NCBI GenBank assembly: GCA_010093485.1
Contig: MU001496.1
Coordinates: forward strand, 772,685-836,684
DNA from: Karstenula rhodostoma CBS 690.94
Lineage: Eukaryota > Ascomycota > Dothideomycetes > Pleosporales > Didymosphaeriaceae
Reading direction: 5' to 3'
Length of the DNA: 64,000 nt
Shown in pieces: positions 21,715 to 32,648 of the stretch (position 1 is the first letter of the stretch; each line of letters starts with the position of its first letter). Position numbers and translations under genes: made by a program. Below the pieces are notes generated by a model, which saw only the letters and a list, made by a program, of their open reading frames with translations, was not told the origin of the DNA and ran no database searches.

Positions 21715-24700
21715 ATGGGGCGCAACGCGCGGAAGCGCATCTCATATGGTGGGCGCTCCCTTGCGTGCCTCGACACCCGCGCCTGCGTGATGCCTCGACA
21801 CAGCTAACCAACCGCCACAGTGCTGCCGCTGGCCAACTCGGCAGGCGGCCACCGCCTGGGCGTCAATGGCCTCGCCGTCGACCCTGCCAACTCGGTTCTG
21901 TGAGCATCTGCCTCTACCTCTGCCTCTGCATCTGTGGTGGTGCTTGCGTCATTCTCCCACTGACGCGGCACAGTTACTCGGGCGGCCGCGACGGCGTGAT
22001 ATGCGCCTGGGACCTGCACCTCGACCTCCAGCGCAGGGACAACGACGACCGGGACCCCTTCGCAGACTCGAGCGCCCCCAACTACAAGCCGCCGCCCACC
22101 CAGTTCCGCCAGCAGGCCCAGGCACACACCCACTGGATCAACGACCTCATCCTCGCCCAGAATAGCGAGGCCCTCGTCTCTGCCTCCTCGGACATCACCG
22201 TCAAGGTCTGGCGCCCCGCCGCCACAGACATCCAGCCGCCGCAGACGATTGGCCTCCACACCGACTATGTCAAGCGCGTCGCTTCGCCCGGTCCGCACGA
22301 GAACTGGGTGGCCTCCGGCGGGCTCGATCACAAAATCAGCCTGTGGGACCTGAATGGCGCGGGCCAGAAGCTTCAAATCGCCGTGGGCGACGATGAGAAC
22401 GTCGCCAAAGGCTCCGTCTATGCCCTCGCATGCAGCCCCTCCATCGTAGCAAGCGGCGGGCCTGAGAGCATCGTGCGCATATGGGACGCCCGGACCGGCA
22501 AGCGTGTCACCAAGTTCGTGGGACATACAGACAACGTGCGGGACGTCCTCATCACCCAGGACGGCGACACCATCCTCACCGCCTCGTCGGATCAGACTGT
22601 CAAAGTTTGGTCCATGACGGCGGGGCGGTGCATGTACACGCTTACCATGCACAACGACAGCGTGTGGTCTCTCTTCTCAGACGACCCGCAGTTAAACGTC
22701 TTCTACTCTGCCGATCGCTCGGGTATAGTCGCCAAGAGCGACACCCGCAATTGTCCTGAGATGGACGAGGGCGTTTCGGTAGCAGTGTTGCAGGAGCACG
22801 AAGGAGTCAACAAGGTGGTCGCGGCTGGCGACTGGGTATGGACTGCAACATCTAGTTCAAGCATCAACCGGTGGAACGATGTAGAGACTGCGGCCGAGAT
22901 CGCCCTCCCTGAGTCTTACAAGATGCACAGATCCAGCATTGCCACGACACGATCCCGCTATCCATCCCCTCCCGCTGCGTCGACACCTCCCACGAATGGA
23001 GCCGCACCAAAGATCCCGTTTAAAGCTCTGCTACGCATGTCCAATACTGCGCCATTTCCGCAACTGTTTTCCAAGGATTCTGATGCTACCACTTTGTACT
23101 CGGTCACCAGCGCGCGCAAGCCTTCGGAAGTCTTGGTGGCACCAGACCACGGCGTTATTGTCCCTTGTAGAGATTTGCCTGACTTTTCTATTGAAGGGCA
23201 AAACGGTCTGATCAAGCATCACTTACTCAATGACAGGAGAAGAGTGCTCACCCTAGATACTGCCGGAGAAGTCATCCTGTGGGATTTGCTCGCTGTACGC
23301 ATACTGTTCCCTGGATTCCGTCATGTATCTAACACCGTCGCAGTGCGTTCCTATAAAATCATTTGGAAAACGTCACTTGGAAGACGTCATACCCGACGTG
23401 AACACCCGCGAAACTGTTGCCCATTGGTGTGCTGTTGATACACGTATTGGCAGCTTGACGTGTGTTTTGGAAGAAAATTATTGCTTCGATGCCGAAATGT
23501 ACGCGGACGAATTGGAACTGGAAGCGAACATTGACTTCAGGGAAGATCAGCGGAGTAAGCTTGTCGTACGACATTTGGCATGACTATGCTAACAACATGC
23601 AGTAAATCTTGGCAAATGGGTATTGCGGTACCTGTTCGCGAACCTCGTTGATGAGGAGATAAAGCGCGATTCTGCTTTCAGAGAAGAACTTCTTGCGAAT
23701 GTGGCAAGTCGCGCCAACCCCCCGAGCAGCATCCAATTGCCAGATAGCAACATCAACGGATGGAAGGACGCCACGTCCGGGCCTACATCAGGCTCGACTA
23801 TTCGCCCTCTGAATGGCTTCCACCTACCCGTCACAACTCCCGGTCTGCACATAGGCCAAGCTACGCCGGGCATTCCTCCGTCGAGCGCAGGCAAAGGCTC
23901 CCATCATAACCACCTTCTCACTCCGACAACGGAAGAAGGCTCTCACTTGAAAAAGACTAGCACCCAGAGGAGCTCTACACAGGATCAGTCGGACTACTTC
24001 TCCAGGACGCCTACTACTAATGGAAACGGAAACGGAAACGGAAATGGAAATGGCAACAAAAAGGAGAACAGTTCTACAGAGGGGTCAGAGGAAACGGCAT
24101 CTCAATCACCGGCCGAGGACACCCACACGCAGAAAAAAAGTAAGGGTCTTTTTGGCAAGAAATTCGGCATGTCCCTCAACATGAAAAAGTTCGCCACATC
24201 TTCTGAGAAGACCGAGGCACCGAAACCAGCGGCGGCCGACGAGAAGTCGGAAGACAGTGATTCGCACTCTACCAAGACTGACGAGAAGGTTATTGAAGAT
24301 AGCTTCTTCGGAGCTCTACAGAAAATCCGCCAAACATACGAGGAGCAAACGAATTTAGGCACTCAGAAGCTGGAGACGCAGATTGCGCCCAGTTTACCAA
24401 ATGAGACACCCGTTCTGAAACCGCCTGTTAATACGACTATCCTGATTCAAGAAGATCGCCCCGATAGTGGCGGGGTCGCTGATCTGTTTGAAGGCAAGGT
24501 TGGCTCCTTGGGTCAGCAAGCCGATCTCATTGAGAAGTGCGCTCCCGTCTGGCTCGCTGATGTTCTCCTCCGGGTACGCTTCACATCCCCATCATATCCA
24601 CCAAATGCTTGCTGACAAGTCCGCCAAGAACCAAATTCCCCTCAAAGACATCGTCAAAGTCTCCTTTATACTGGAGCCCTACCGAGCTCTGCTCCCCAGC

Positions 24701-25240
24701 ATCTCCTCTGATGGGTACATACCCCTGCTCCCCCACCCTGACAAAGTATCCTGCGATGCTAATTCGCACCGAAGCAACAACCGCCTCAACGCGAACCGTA
24801 TGCTGCGCGCGCGTAAGATCCTGTCGTACGTCGCTGAGCGCATCGAGCCGGCGTCCGGCAAGGAGGACCTTGAGAAAGAGGACGCGCAGCTGAAGCCTGA
24901 GGAGTATCTAGAGTTGTACTGCCAGAACCAGGTGAGTTGCTCTGTTTCACATTGCATTGCAATGCGAGTCCGTGAAGGTATGTGCTAACGCGTGACACAG
25001 CTCATTACACCGACAATGACCCTCGCCTCCATCCGCGCCCATGTGTGGCGCGGCGGCGGCGACGTCGTCCTATACTACAAGGCGAACGGACGGAAGGAAA
25101 TCAAACATGCACCGCATGCGGGGCTGGCGCTTGGCCCAGGCAGCTCTGGCGTGAGCGAGGGTAAGGCATCGAGCGAGGCTGAGCGGAGTAGCCAGCAGAG
25201 CTCACCGGGGATTATTGAGGGGAAGGGACATGTTGCGTAA
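21715..25240 (+). CDS. WDR48/UAF1-type WD40 protein (Bun107/Duf1-like)
   Basis: WD40 activator of ubiquitin-specific proteases, like human WDR48/UAF1 and fission yeast Bun107. Exons are 21715-21748, 21821-21899, 21974-23294, 23344-23554, 23603-24573, 24629-24714, 24775-24931 and 25001-25240, about 1032 residues. The first exon encodes only [11 protein letters not shown] and joins to VLPLANS, matching the usual start of this family. Seven or so WD repeats fill residues 20-400. The C-terminal DUF3337 region follows, with [32 protein letters not shown] and a final [26 protein letters not shown] low-complexity Asn/Gly run (about 590-600) and a Ser/Thr/Lys-rich linker separate the two. The 60-bp intron at 24715-24774 is in phase and inferred from the DGNNRLNAN join. 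Confidence 0.9.
24019..24060 (+). repeat. GGAAAC/GGAAAT hexanucleotide repeat in coding sequence
   Basis: About six imperfect copies of a 6-bp unit encode an alternating Asn-Gly run in the linker of the WDR48-like protein. It stays in frame, so length change would alter only linker length. Confidence 0.8.
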
Positions 25241-28138
25241 GCGATGAGATGCCGTTGCATTGTTAGTGTTGTAGGGGTGGTGTGAGAAGGTTGTATATAT
25301 GTGGTGTCTTGCCTTGCGCATACCCTGTTTTGCGTGCTTGTATGGTGCTATGCCTAGTTTCCAAGTACATGGTGTGGTATGATACACTACTATACACTTT
25401 TTTGCATATATGTAATGCTAGGCACTGTAGTGTTCTGGACTTGGGTTGCGTGGGACAGTTGGTCTTCGACAGAATTATGGATTAGCCACGTGGCACGCCA
25501 TGTCATATTCACAAGCTCGCTCTTGACCTCTAATACCATCTGGTGAACAAAGTGCCGTTGTGTCCTCGAACGCCAGTTAGTGCTGAATTCGACACGTGTT
25601 GCCGGGTAGGCAACTCGTCCTTGTGAGTGTATTAGAAAGGAAGAGATGGGTCCGGTGAGTTGGTGGAAGTCTAGTGATAAACGGGTAGTTTCGTACTGTT
25701 TTAATATGGCTAGAACTTACTCTATCTAGAAATCATATAATTTGTTTAGAAGACGAGGGTGTAGTGGTAGTTGTCATAGAGATAGGCTAGTAAAGTTGAG
25801 GGGCTTTAAGTTGAAATCTGGAGTGGGCGTTGAGACGTGTTCGTTCGTTTACGAGTAAGTAGTATACTATTATTTTTACGTACTAGAGAGTCGTTATTAG
25901 TACTTTATAAAAGCTCTTCTCCCAACCTTCTATACTTGTAAGCATCTTTCCCCCGTATTATAGCTAATTTATATACTATAAGGAGCCCACCCTGCGCTAG
26001 ATTTGGTAGAACTAGAGGTTATGACCTAGAGGCCGGAGAATAATTAATAGACATACTAAATCGAATGTGATCCTTCGCACGCTTTTGCAAGCCGCGGCAA
26101 AACACAGTAAAGGAACTCGGTGGGGTGCCAAAAAAAGACAGGCCAAATAAGGTGTGGACATATCTACCAGTTTTCGGATACACGTTTGTTAATTGCATAC
26201 AACACCTGTATGTACCCACCAGTCCTTAAAAACTACGCTGTTGGTGGTCTTGGCAACAAGAGGAAATACTCAATGGTAAACTAGGTGGATACCATAAGAA
26301 AACTTCTAGGGAAGCCCAGCAAGACGGGAATCTGGAGCATTCCTCGCCAAGGTGACTGGTAATCCAAGGGACCGAAAAAGTAAATTTGTCGTATCGCGGA
26401 CAGCTCACCATCAATGACGCGTTCTATCTGGAAACTGCAAAGATCCTATCAGGTAAAGCTGTTTACATTGTACGATTTGCATGTTGATGGTTTATATGTG
26501 CGGCACTTGCTCTGTGGGCCCACGTGTACGATCTTGAAAATGATAGTTGGTATATTGGTATATGTAATAGCTGCAAAGCGGGAATGCTCACTGCTTAGAC
26601 AACTACGAGGCGAGAAAGATGATTGAGCAGGCAATGGCAGCAACGGAGAAAGCTGAACAGGGAAACGATTGATATATTCTAGAGTCATACTGTATACCAT
26701 TTCAAAAGTGGGTAGAATCTTGTGCTATCGGGAGCAGGTAAGCATAGAGCTTGCTAAGTTCGATAACGAATAGCATGGCAGACGTGCAGTAACAAATTAT
26801 AAGGGTGCTGGCTTATTTGTCCGGATGCCAAGCATCAGCCATCAAAAGAGATTCAATAACAGAGAAACGCCGCTTACTGTCTCGCAAGCTCAGATGATAT
26901 CGAGGCTTCATGTGTACAGAGGAGCTACCCCCCGTGATGTACGATTATGGGCAATGCTAGGCCGGAAATTCGAACCGCCTCACATGTCTGGCGCTCCATA
27001 GTCGCTCCAATAATGAAACACCCTCCTGGGTTGGGAGAGCAATCCAGACGCGAAGGACGACTGTGAGGCAGAATCTTCCAAGCCAAAAAAAAAAAAAAAA
27101 AAGCTGCGCGAGATCTGTAGGGGTTCGTCAAGGGGAAGGTGACGGGAAAGAAGACGAAGCCTGCTAAGGCAAAGCATGTGCCCTCAAACCCAAGCTCTAG
27201 ACACTTGCCAAAACGCTTGCTAAGACGCCTACAAAGAAACCTAAAAAGAATTCCATCAAGAAGACGGCGAAGAAGCACACTGAGTCCGCAAAGAAGCATA
27301 CCAAGAGGCCGACCAAGAGCCATACGCGCGCATCTCGAAAGGGAGGAAGGAAGGGCGGTATGAGGGGCGGCGGCAGGAGGGTTTGAGAAGCTCGACATCT
27401 TGGGATGAGCCCGTTGCTCTTTCAGGCCCCTTCGTCATCTATGGTGGATTGCAGTGACGCATTTTTGCTTCAACGTTGTACTCCATGTTCAAGTGTCGAG
27501 AGGATATCTGGCTGGGACTAAACTAGAGACAAAGACAATATGGGTATTATGGCAATGGCATGTTTTGCTTTCCTGCAGATCATCTCCCGCTATCAGCGAT
27601 GCTCGAAAGACCCGATGGTAAGCGCCTGACGCTACGCCAATGCTACGAGCCGCGCGTGCAGTGGTGGCAGCGTCGGAAGAGGAAGCGCAAACTCAATTCT
27701 TTAGGACGCCGTTTGACATGTGGCGAGGAAGTGGCAGGTGCGCCGGATGCGTCCCCGATGTTAATCTTCGACTATATGCCTCATTGGGCTAGTCATGCGC
27801 GTCCCAGACAATGAGGCGCCAGACCGACGGCGCGGGAGACGATCGACATGCTAGTGAGGCTTGAATTTTGGGACCTTGACTTATCAGCCATCGGTTGGAG
27901 GCATACAGTCTCCCAACAGGTTCGGGAGACTAGCCTCGTCAAGGACCGCAAAAGCCCTCCAGTGGTCTTTTGTAAGTATTCTGCCCCTTGCTAAGTATAG
28001 CGCACTAGGATCCTGAACCTGCTGGGAGCGAATTGTGGGCAAGTGTACGAAGGTGATATTGCTTTGCGGTTAGAATTAAAAGTGCAGTCTCGAGAATAGA
28101 ACAATGTATTGCGTGCCTTAGGACTAGATAGGCCAAAA
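25241..28138. other. 2.9-kb gene-poor, partly AT-rich intergenic region
   Basis: Between two convergent genes. The part from about 25620 to 26040 is AT-rich with many stop codons in every frame and reads like decayed repeat DNA, but no terminal repeats or transposase motif were found. An 18-base A run lies near 27087. A lysine-rich broken frame follows at 27130-27388. No intact gene is supported. Confidence 0.5.
27130..27388 (+). pseudogene. Fragment of a lysine-rich basic protein frame, probably broken
   Basis: The frame reads GKVTGKKTKPAKAKHV, then appears to shift by one base near 27195-27205 into a second frame that continues as AKTPTKKPKKNS, KKTAKKHTESAKKHTKR and GGRKGGMRGGGRRV before TGA at 27386-27388. 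Such Lys/Thr/Ala-rich tails are typical of histone H1-like or nucleolar proteins. No ATG-led complete frame or conserved domain precedes it, only an A-rich run. Either a decayed gene fragment or biased non-coding DNA. Confidence 0.3.
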
Positions 28139-30679
28139 TCAGGACAAAAGACCTGCAGCCAACGCCTCCATGTCCTCCAGCGTCTGCGGCTCCTCCACAT
28201 GTCGGACGCTCTTTGACTTTCTCCGCTTCTTGCTAGGCGCATCCTCTTCTTCAGAATCTGACTGGAACCACTTCTTGCTCTGCTTCTGGGGTTTCTCGTC
28301 GTCGTCTTCGTCATCGTCGCTGAACTCGGCATCCGCCCTGAAGTTGGCAAGAGCGTCCTCGTCAGCATTTGCAATCTCAACGCCTCCTTCTTCATCACTC
28401 GCCACGCCCATCTCGCCCCTCTCTCGTTCCTTTCGCTTCCGCGCCTTCTCTTTCCTCTTCGCCTTCGCTGCTGCCTTGTCCAACACGTCGGCCTGAGCAA
28501 CAGCATCCCTCTCGACATCGAGGAACTTCTGCCGTTGCTCTTCGGGCAGACCCTTGGCACGGAAGTCGTCCTCATCTTCAAGTTCGTACATTTCGTGAGC
28601 ATTGCCTTCGTCATCGTAGATGAGCTTCTTGCCCTTGTCCATGAAATTAAGGAGCTTCTTCTTGGATTTGAGTAGTTTCTCGCGGCGATTGCTGTCGATG
28701 ATAAGGGGTTGAGATGCACCGGCCAGGTGGATGACCTTGCCTTTCGGCGCGGTGGGATCGTCATTCTCTGCGCCTTCCGCATCCGCCTCCTCTCCCTCAG
28801 CAGGTATCCTTCTCTTGACAGCAAGGAAGTCGTCATCGTCTTTGCCGGTGTTGCGTGCACCGCCAGTGAAGTCATTCTCATCCGATGCGCCCTCCGCTTC
28901 GCCATCCTGAACAAGCTTCTTGTAGTGGTCTGCAAGGACGTCCTGGTTTTGCCTCTCAAACATGCGGTCATACTTGGTCCGCACCGTTTTGGGTTTCTTG
29001 CCTTCGTCCTCTTCATCATCTGAATCAGAGACCTCGAGCTCTTGTCGGGACTGGTGTTTCCTCTTCTTGTCGCCATCATCCTTGAGAAACCTAATTTTCG
29101 GTGCACCTGGGAGACCCAGACTAGCGGCGAAAGCTTCCAGGTCGTAATTTTTGATGTTGAAGATCTCCTTGTCCTTTTGCACGTACAGAGACTTGGTGTA
29201 TGTGACGAAAGCTTTTTGTGCAAGATATTTCAGTTCGGGGTCTCTGAAACACATATGTACTAGTTGGCTCTTGATGGACTGCTTCTTCTTTTGCCGGGCG
29301 TTGATGCTCTCGACGGGTACCTTTTTGGCCTCGAATCGTCTCAACATGCCCTCCTCCTCGCTTGGTGCCAGGAACAAGACACCGCGACCCTCACGGTGGT
29401 AGCGCGCCGTTCGACCGACGCGGTGGATGTAAGTGTCCACATCTTCAGGACAGTCTACTTGTATCACGAAATCGACAGCGGGAAAGTCGAGGCCACGCGC
29501 TGCAACATCGGTGGCAAAAAGACAAGAGGCTTTCGCGGCTGCGAACTTGGTAGTTACATCGAGTCGAGCCCCTTGTTTCTGGCGACCGTGAATGTGCAGC
29601 AGAGGTATACCTGGCTGCATGTGGCGAAAGGACTCGTATACAAAGCGAACCATTTTTGCCGACGAAAAGAAGCATAAAATCTTCTTCTTCTTGCTGGCTT
29701 GGATGAAGCTCCAGAGCGTGTCTAGCTTCTCCTCGACCGGGCAAACAAAGTAGTTCTGCTGCAGGGTCGTCGGGGTGGCTGATTTATCCTCGGCATGCAC
29801 GGAGACGTACTCTGGTTCGTGTAGACTTAGGCGTGCCAGATCGGAAACTTTGCTGGACTGCGTCGCTGAAAACAACATGGTTTGGCGCTCCTTGGGGAGA
29901 TAGTCTAGTATAGCGTCGACGTCCCTCTGAAAGCCCATGTCGAGGATGCGGTCGGCCTCATCCAGAACTAGCATTTTGAGGTCGTCGACGTTGAATGCGG
30001 CAGTTTGCGACAAGTGTTGCAGGATTCGGCCGGGCGTGGCTACCAGAATGTTCATCCTCGTAAGAGCCTCACGCTCGGCTTCCAGACTCTTTCCGCCTAT
30101 GACGAGACCAGCTGCGAACATGTGGCCGTGCTTTCCGATCCTGCGCAGCACGTCGAAGATCTGAATAGCGAGTTCGCGCGTGGGCGATATAATCAAGGCG
30201 CCTAAGCCAGCATCTGCGCCAATATGTTGCAATCGGTGCAAATTTTCGAGGACAGGAATGAGGAACGCCAGCGTCTTTCCACTTCCGGTCTTTGCAGCTC
30301 CTAGTATATCGTGGCCTTTGAGTGCGATCGGAATTGCCTTCGCCTGGATATCCGTCATCATGGAGAAATGGGCCGCCTTGAGTCCGGCCTTGGTTGCGCT
30401 GGAGAGCGGGAGGTCGGTGAAATCTTTGTACGCGCCATCCTTGAGGTCCTGAGAACGTCGGTCAGCCGCGCGTACTGTATCCAGAAGGTACTCGGGTTTT
30501 TCCTTACAAGCTCGGCGACAGCATCGTCCAGCTGCTCAACATCGACATGGTCGCGCTTTCTCTTCTGCGCGCCTGCCTGTTTCTTGACCTTTGTCGGCCT
30601 GGTCCGGCCCGTGATTCCGGGTGCAACCTACGGCGATCAGTATGACGGGCGGGTAATGATTCCAGAGGGCACATACCAT
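28139..30679 (-). CDS. dbp4: DEAD-box ATP-dependent RNA helicase Dbp4
   Basis: Helicase for early pre-rRNA processing (release of U14 snoRNA) and 40S subunit formation in the nucleolus. Exons are 30677-30679, 30508-30627 and 28139-30448, giving 810 residues. The first coding exon is the ATG alone, followed directly by GTATGT. Helicase motifs are in order: AAKTGSGKT (I), PTRELA (Ia), [13 protein letters not shown] (II), FSATQ (III), DVAARGLDF (V) and HRVGRTAR (VI). Before them is the family-specific DFTDLPLS with the Q motif. The C-terminal half (from about residue 500) is acidic/basic low complexity with Glu/Asp and Lys runs, as expected of Dbp4. It shares a 184-bp promoter region with the DnaJ gene. 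Confidence 0.94.
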
Positions 30680-30863
30680 GGCTACGCGAGAAGTGAACTT
30701 TGGTGAAGTTGCGAGACTGCGGCCAATTTTTTTGGAGACGAAGATCTCAGTGGCCCGTGCGTAAGCAGGCGGCGGCGGGGAAGGTACTCGCTCGGGGGTC
30801 CGCTGGCTCGCTGCCTTTTAAGACGACCACTCCACGGTCGCTACACTCTCAGATAGCTTCACC
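30680..30863. promoter_or_regulatory. Short divergent promoter of DBP4 and the DnaJ gene
   Basis: Only 184 bp separate the two start codons, so both transcripts probably start from one nucleosome-free region. No conserved element was recognised with confidence. Confidence 0.55.
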
Positions 30864-31594
30864 ATGGGCAACGAAGACGGGGATATTGAGGCGGAGCTCC
30901 TGGCAGCCGGGAGGGAGCTCGACAAGGTCAGTCGCTCCCCAATAACCCCATCACATCGCGTGTACATGTCCGCGCGCTGCCACAAATCGACGGTCGTGAA
31001 CGATACTAACAACTACAGGATGGCGAGATCGACCGGATCCTCTCCGTCTTCAAGCTCAACGCATACGCTGTGCTGGACCTGCAGCCTGGTGTGCCCGAAT
31101 CCGACATCAAGAAAACCTACCGCAACAAGTCCCTCCTCATACATCCCGACAAGACCACGAACCCCAAGGCGCCCGAAGCGTTCGATCGCCTCAAGAAAGC
31201 ACAGATCACGCTCATGGACGAGAAGCTGCGCGCCGAGCTGGAAGAGCACATCTCCGACGCGCGCATGCTGCTGATGCGCGAGCGCAAGCTTACCGCCGAC
31301 GATGAGGAGACGCGCGGCGACGAGTTTGCCAGTGCGTGGCGGGAGAAGACGACGTGGGTCATCATGGACAATGAAAAGCGCAAGAGGCGGCAGATGGAGG
31401 CGCAGATGCGGGAGGAGGGTCGCGCGCAGCGCAAGGAGGAGGAAGAGATTGCGGAGCGCAAGCGCAAGCGGGAGCACGACGATGCCTGGGAGAAAACACG
31501 GGATACCCGCATCAACAGCTGGAGAGATTTTCAGAAGGGCAAGGGCCCTGAGGATGGTAAGAAGAAAAAGAAGAAGCTGAAGGTGATGGGCTAG
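30864..31594 (+). CDS. DnaJ-domain protein of the Spf31/DNAJC8 type
   Basis: J-domain co-chaperone resembling spliceosome-associated Spf31 and human DNAJC8. Exons are 30864-30926 and 31019-31594, giving 212 residues. The J domain (about residues 32-90) begins NAYAVLDLQPGV and has the canonical HPD in LLIHPDKTTNPKAPEAF. A charged helical C-terminus follows, with Glu/Arg/Lys-rich coiled coil and a terminal poly-Lys segment that looks like a nuclear signal. The role in splicing is inferred from family resemblance. Confidence 0.88.
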
Positions 31595-32648
31595 AGGTTG
31601 CTGCTCAACGAGGGAACATGGTTCTTCCGGCACGGCGTTCACGGGCATAGGTATCTGATTCGCAATGGGTGAAGCTGCTGTATAGTGTGGCGTTGAAAGC
31701 GGTTGTGTTATGGCGCTCAGGTTTAGGTGCCCCTTGCGTCCGGGCAGGCGTGGTCGAGGACAACCCTTGTAGCATATGATCCCCGCATGAAGCTTGTTCC
31801 AACGGCAGAGTTTGAAAATGAGATTCAACCACAACCCTTGCTGAAAGAGAATCGCTATCCTGAAACACGGCGCATCAGTGCGCCAAAGCTCCAGATGTCA
31901 CCACGTCCGAAGCTAAGGTACCCGTTGTAACGTTACTCAGCCAGACACAAATGATAAGAACACTCGAGCCATCGACGCGCCTGGCCGTATCATTCGTTGC
32001 ATCTTACTGTTACATATAATATAAAGGGTATACAAAGTCCGCTGCCCCAGCCATCCCTCCATTGTTCCTTCGTCCTGTCCGGTTCCTGAGATCTGAGCAG
32101 GCATGGCGATCGATCGAAACTCTCCGAAGAGCCAATCGCCACCAGCCCGACTAAGAAAACCACCCCACGCATCGTCCCACGGAACCGCATGTACGCACGC
32201 ATGCCATCCATCACTGTCGTCGCCTCCCGCTCTTCTTCCAGCGCAAGACTCCCCGCTCCTGCTGGTTCACTTCCTCAACATGCATGCACCTAAAAGCGGA
32301 GATGACAAATTTGTGAGGTGGTAAAACAATTTGTGACCAAAGTCGAGAAATTGGGCTTCAAACGCTCCGTGGTATCTTTGCTGCCCCGAAATGTGCTACA
32401 ACGACAAACGTCTCCGAAATGCAAACAAGGTAGAAAAAAGGTTGATCGAAACGTGCATGATGATGTAGCACTCCTATCCGGTTGTCGTGTTTTGAACGCC
32501 CGCGACAAGGCCGGCCTCGTCGAGAACCAAAGGTATTTATATACAAGTCTCGTTCCAACGAATCGAAAAGAGGACTATTACAACGTTTGTGTATTAGGTC
32601 GATCGTCTGATGGATGATGCATGCCGTTCAGCCGTTTACTTTCGTTTG
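31595..32648. other. Convergent intergenic region
   Basis: About 1 kb between the 3' ends of the DnaJ gene and the PAS-domain regulator. Nothing protein-like or repetitive was seen; it probably contains both 3' UTRs. Confidence 0.6.

Noticed and set aside
21483..21820. N-terminal extension of the WDR48-like frame through 5' DNA
   Set aside because: The family start is reproduced only by splicing the 34-base exon at 21715; the extension is Arg/Pro-rich and reads through intron 1.
28170..28496. Plus-strand Ser/Phe-rich frames antisense to DBP4
   Set aside because: They are shadows of the acidic and Lys-rich C-terminal coding region of DBP4 on the other strand.
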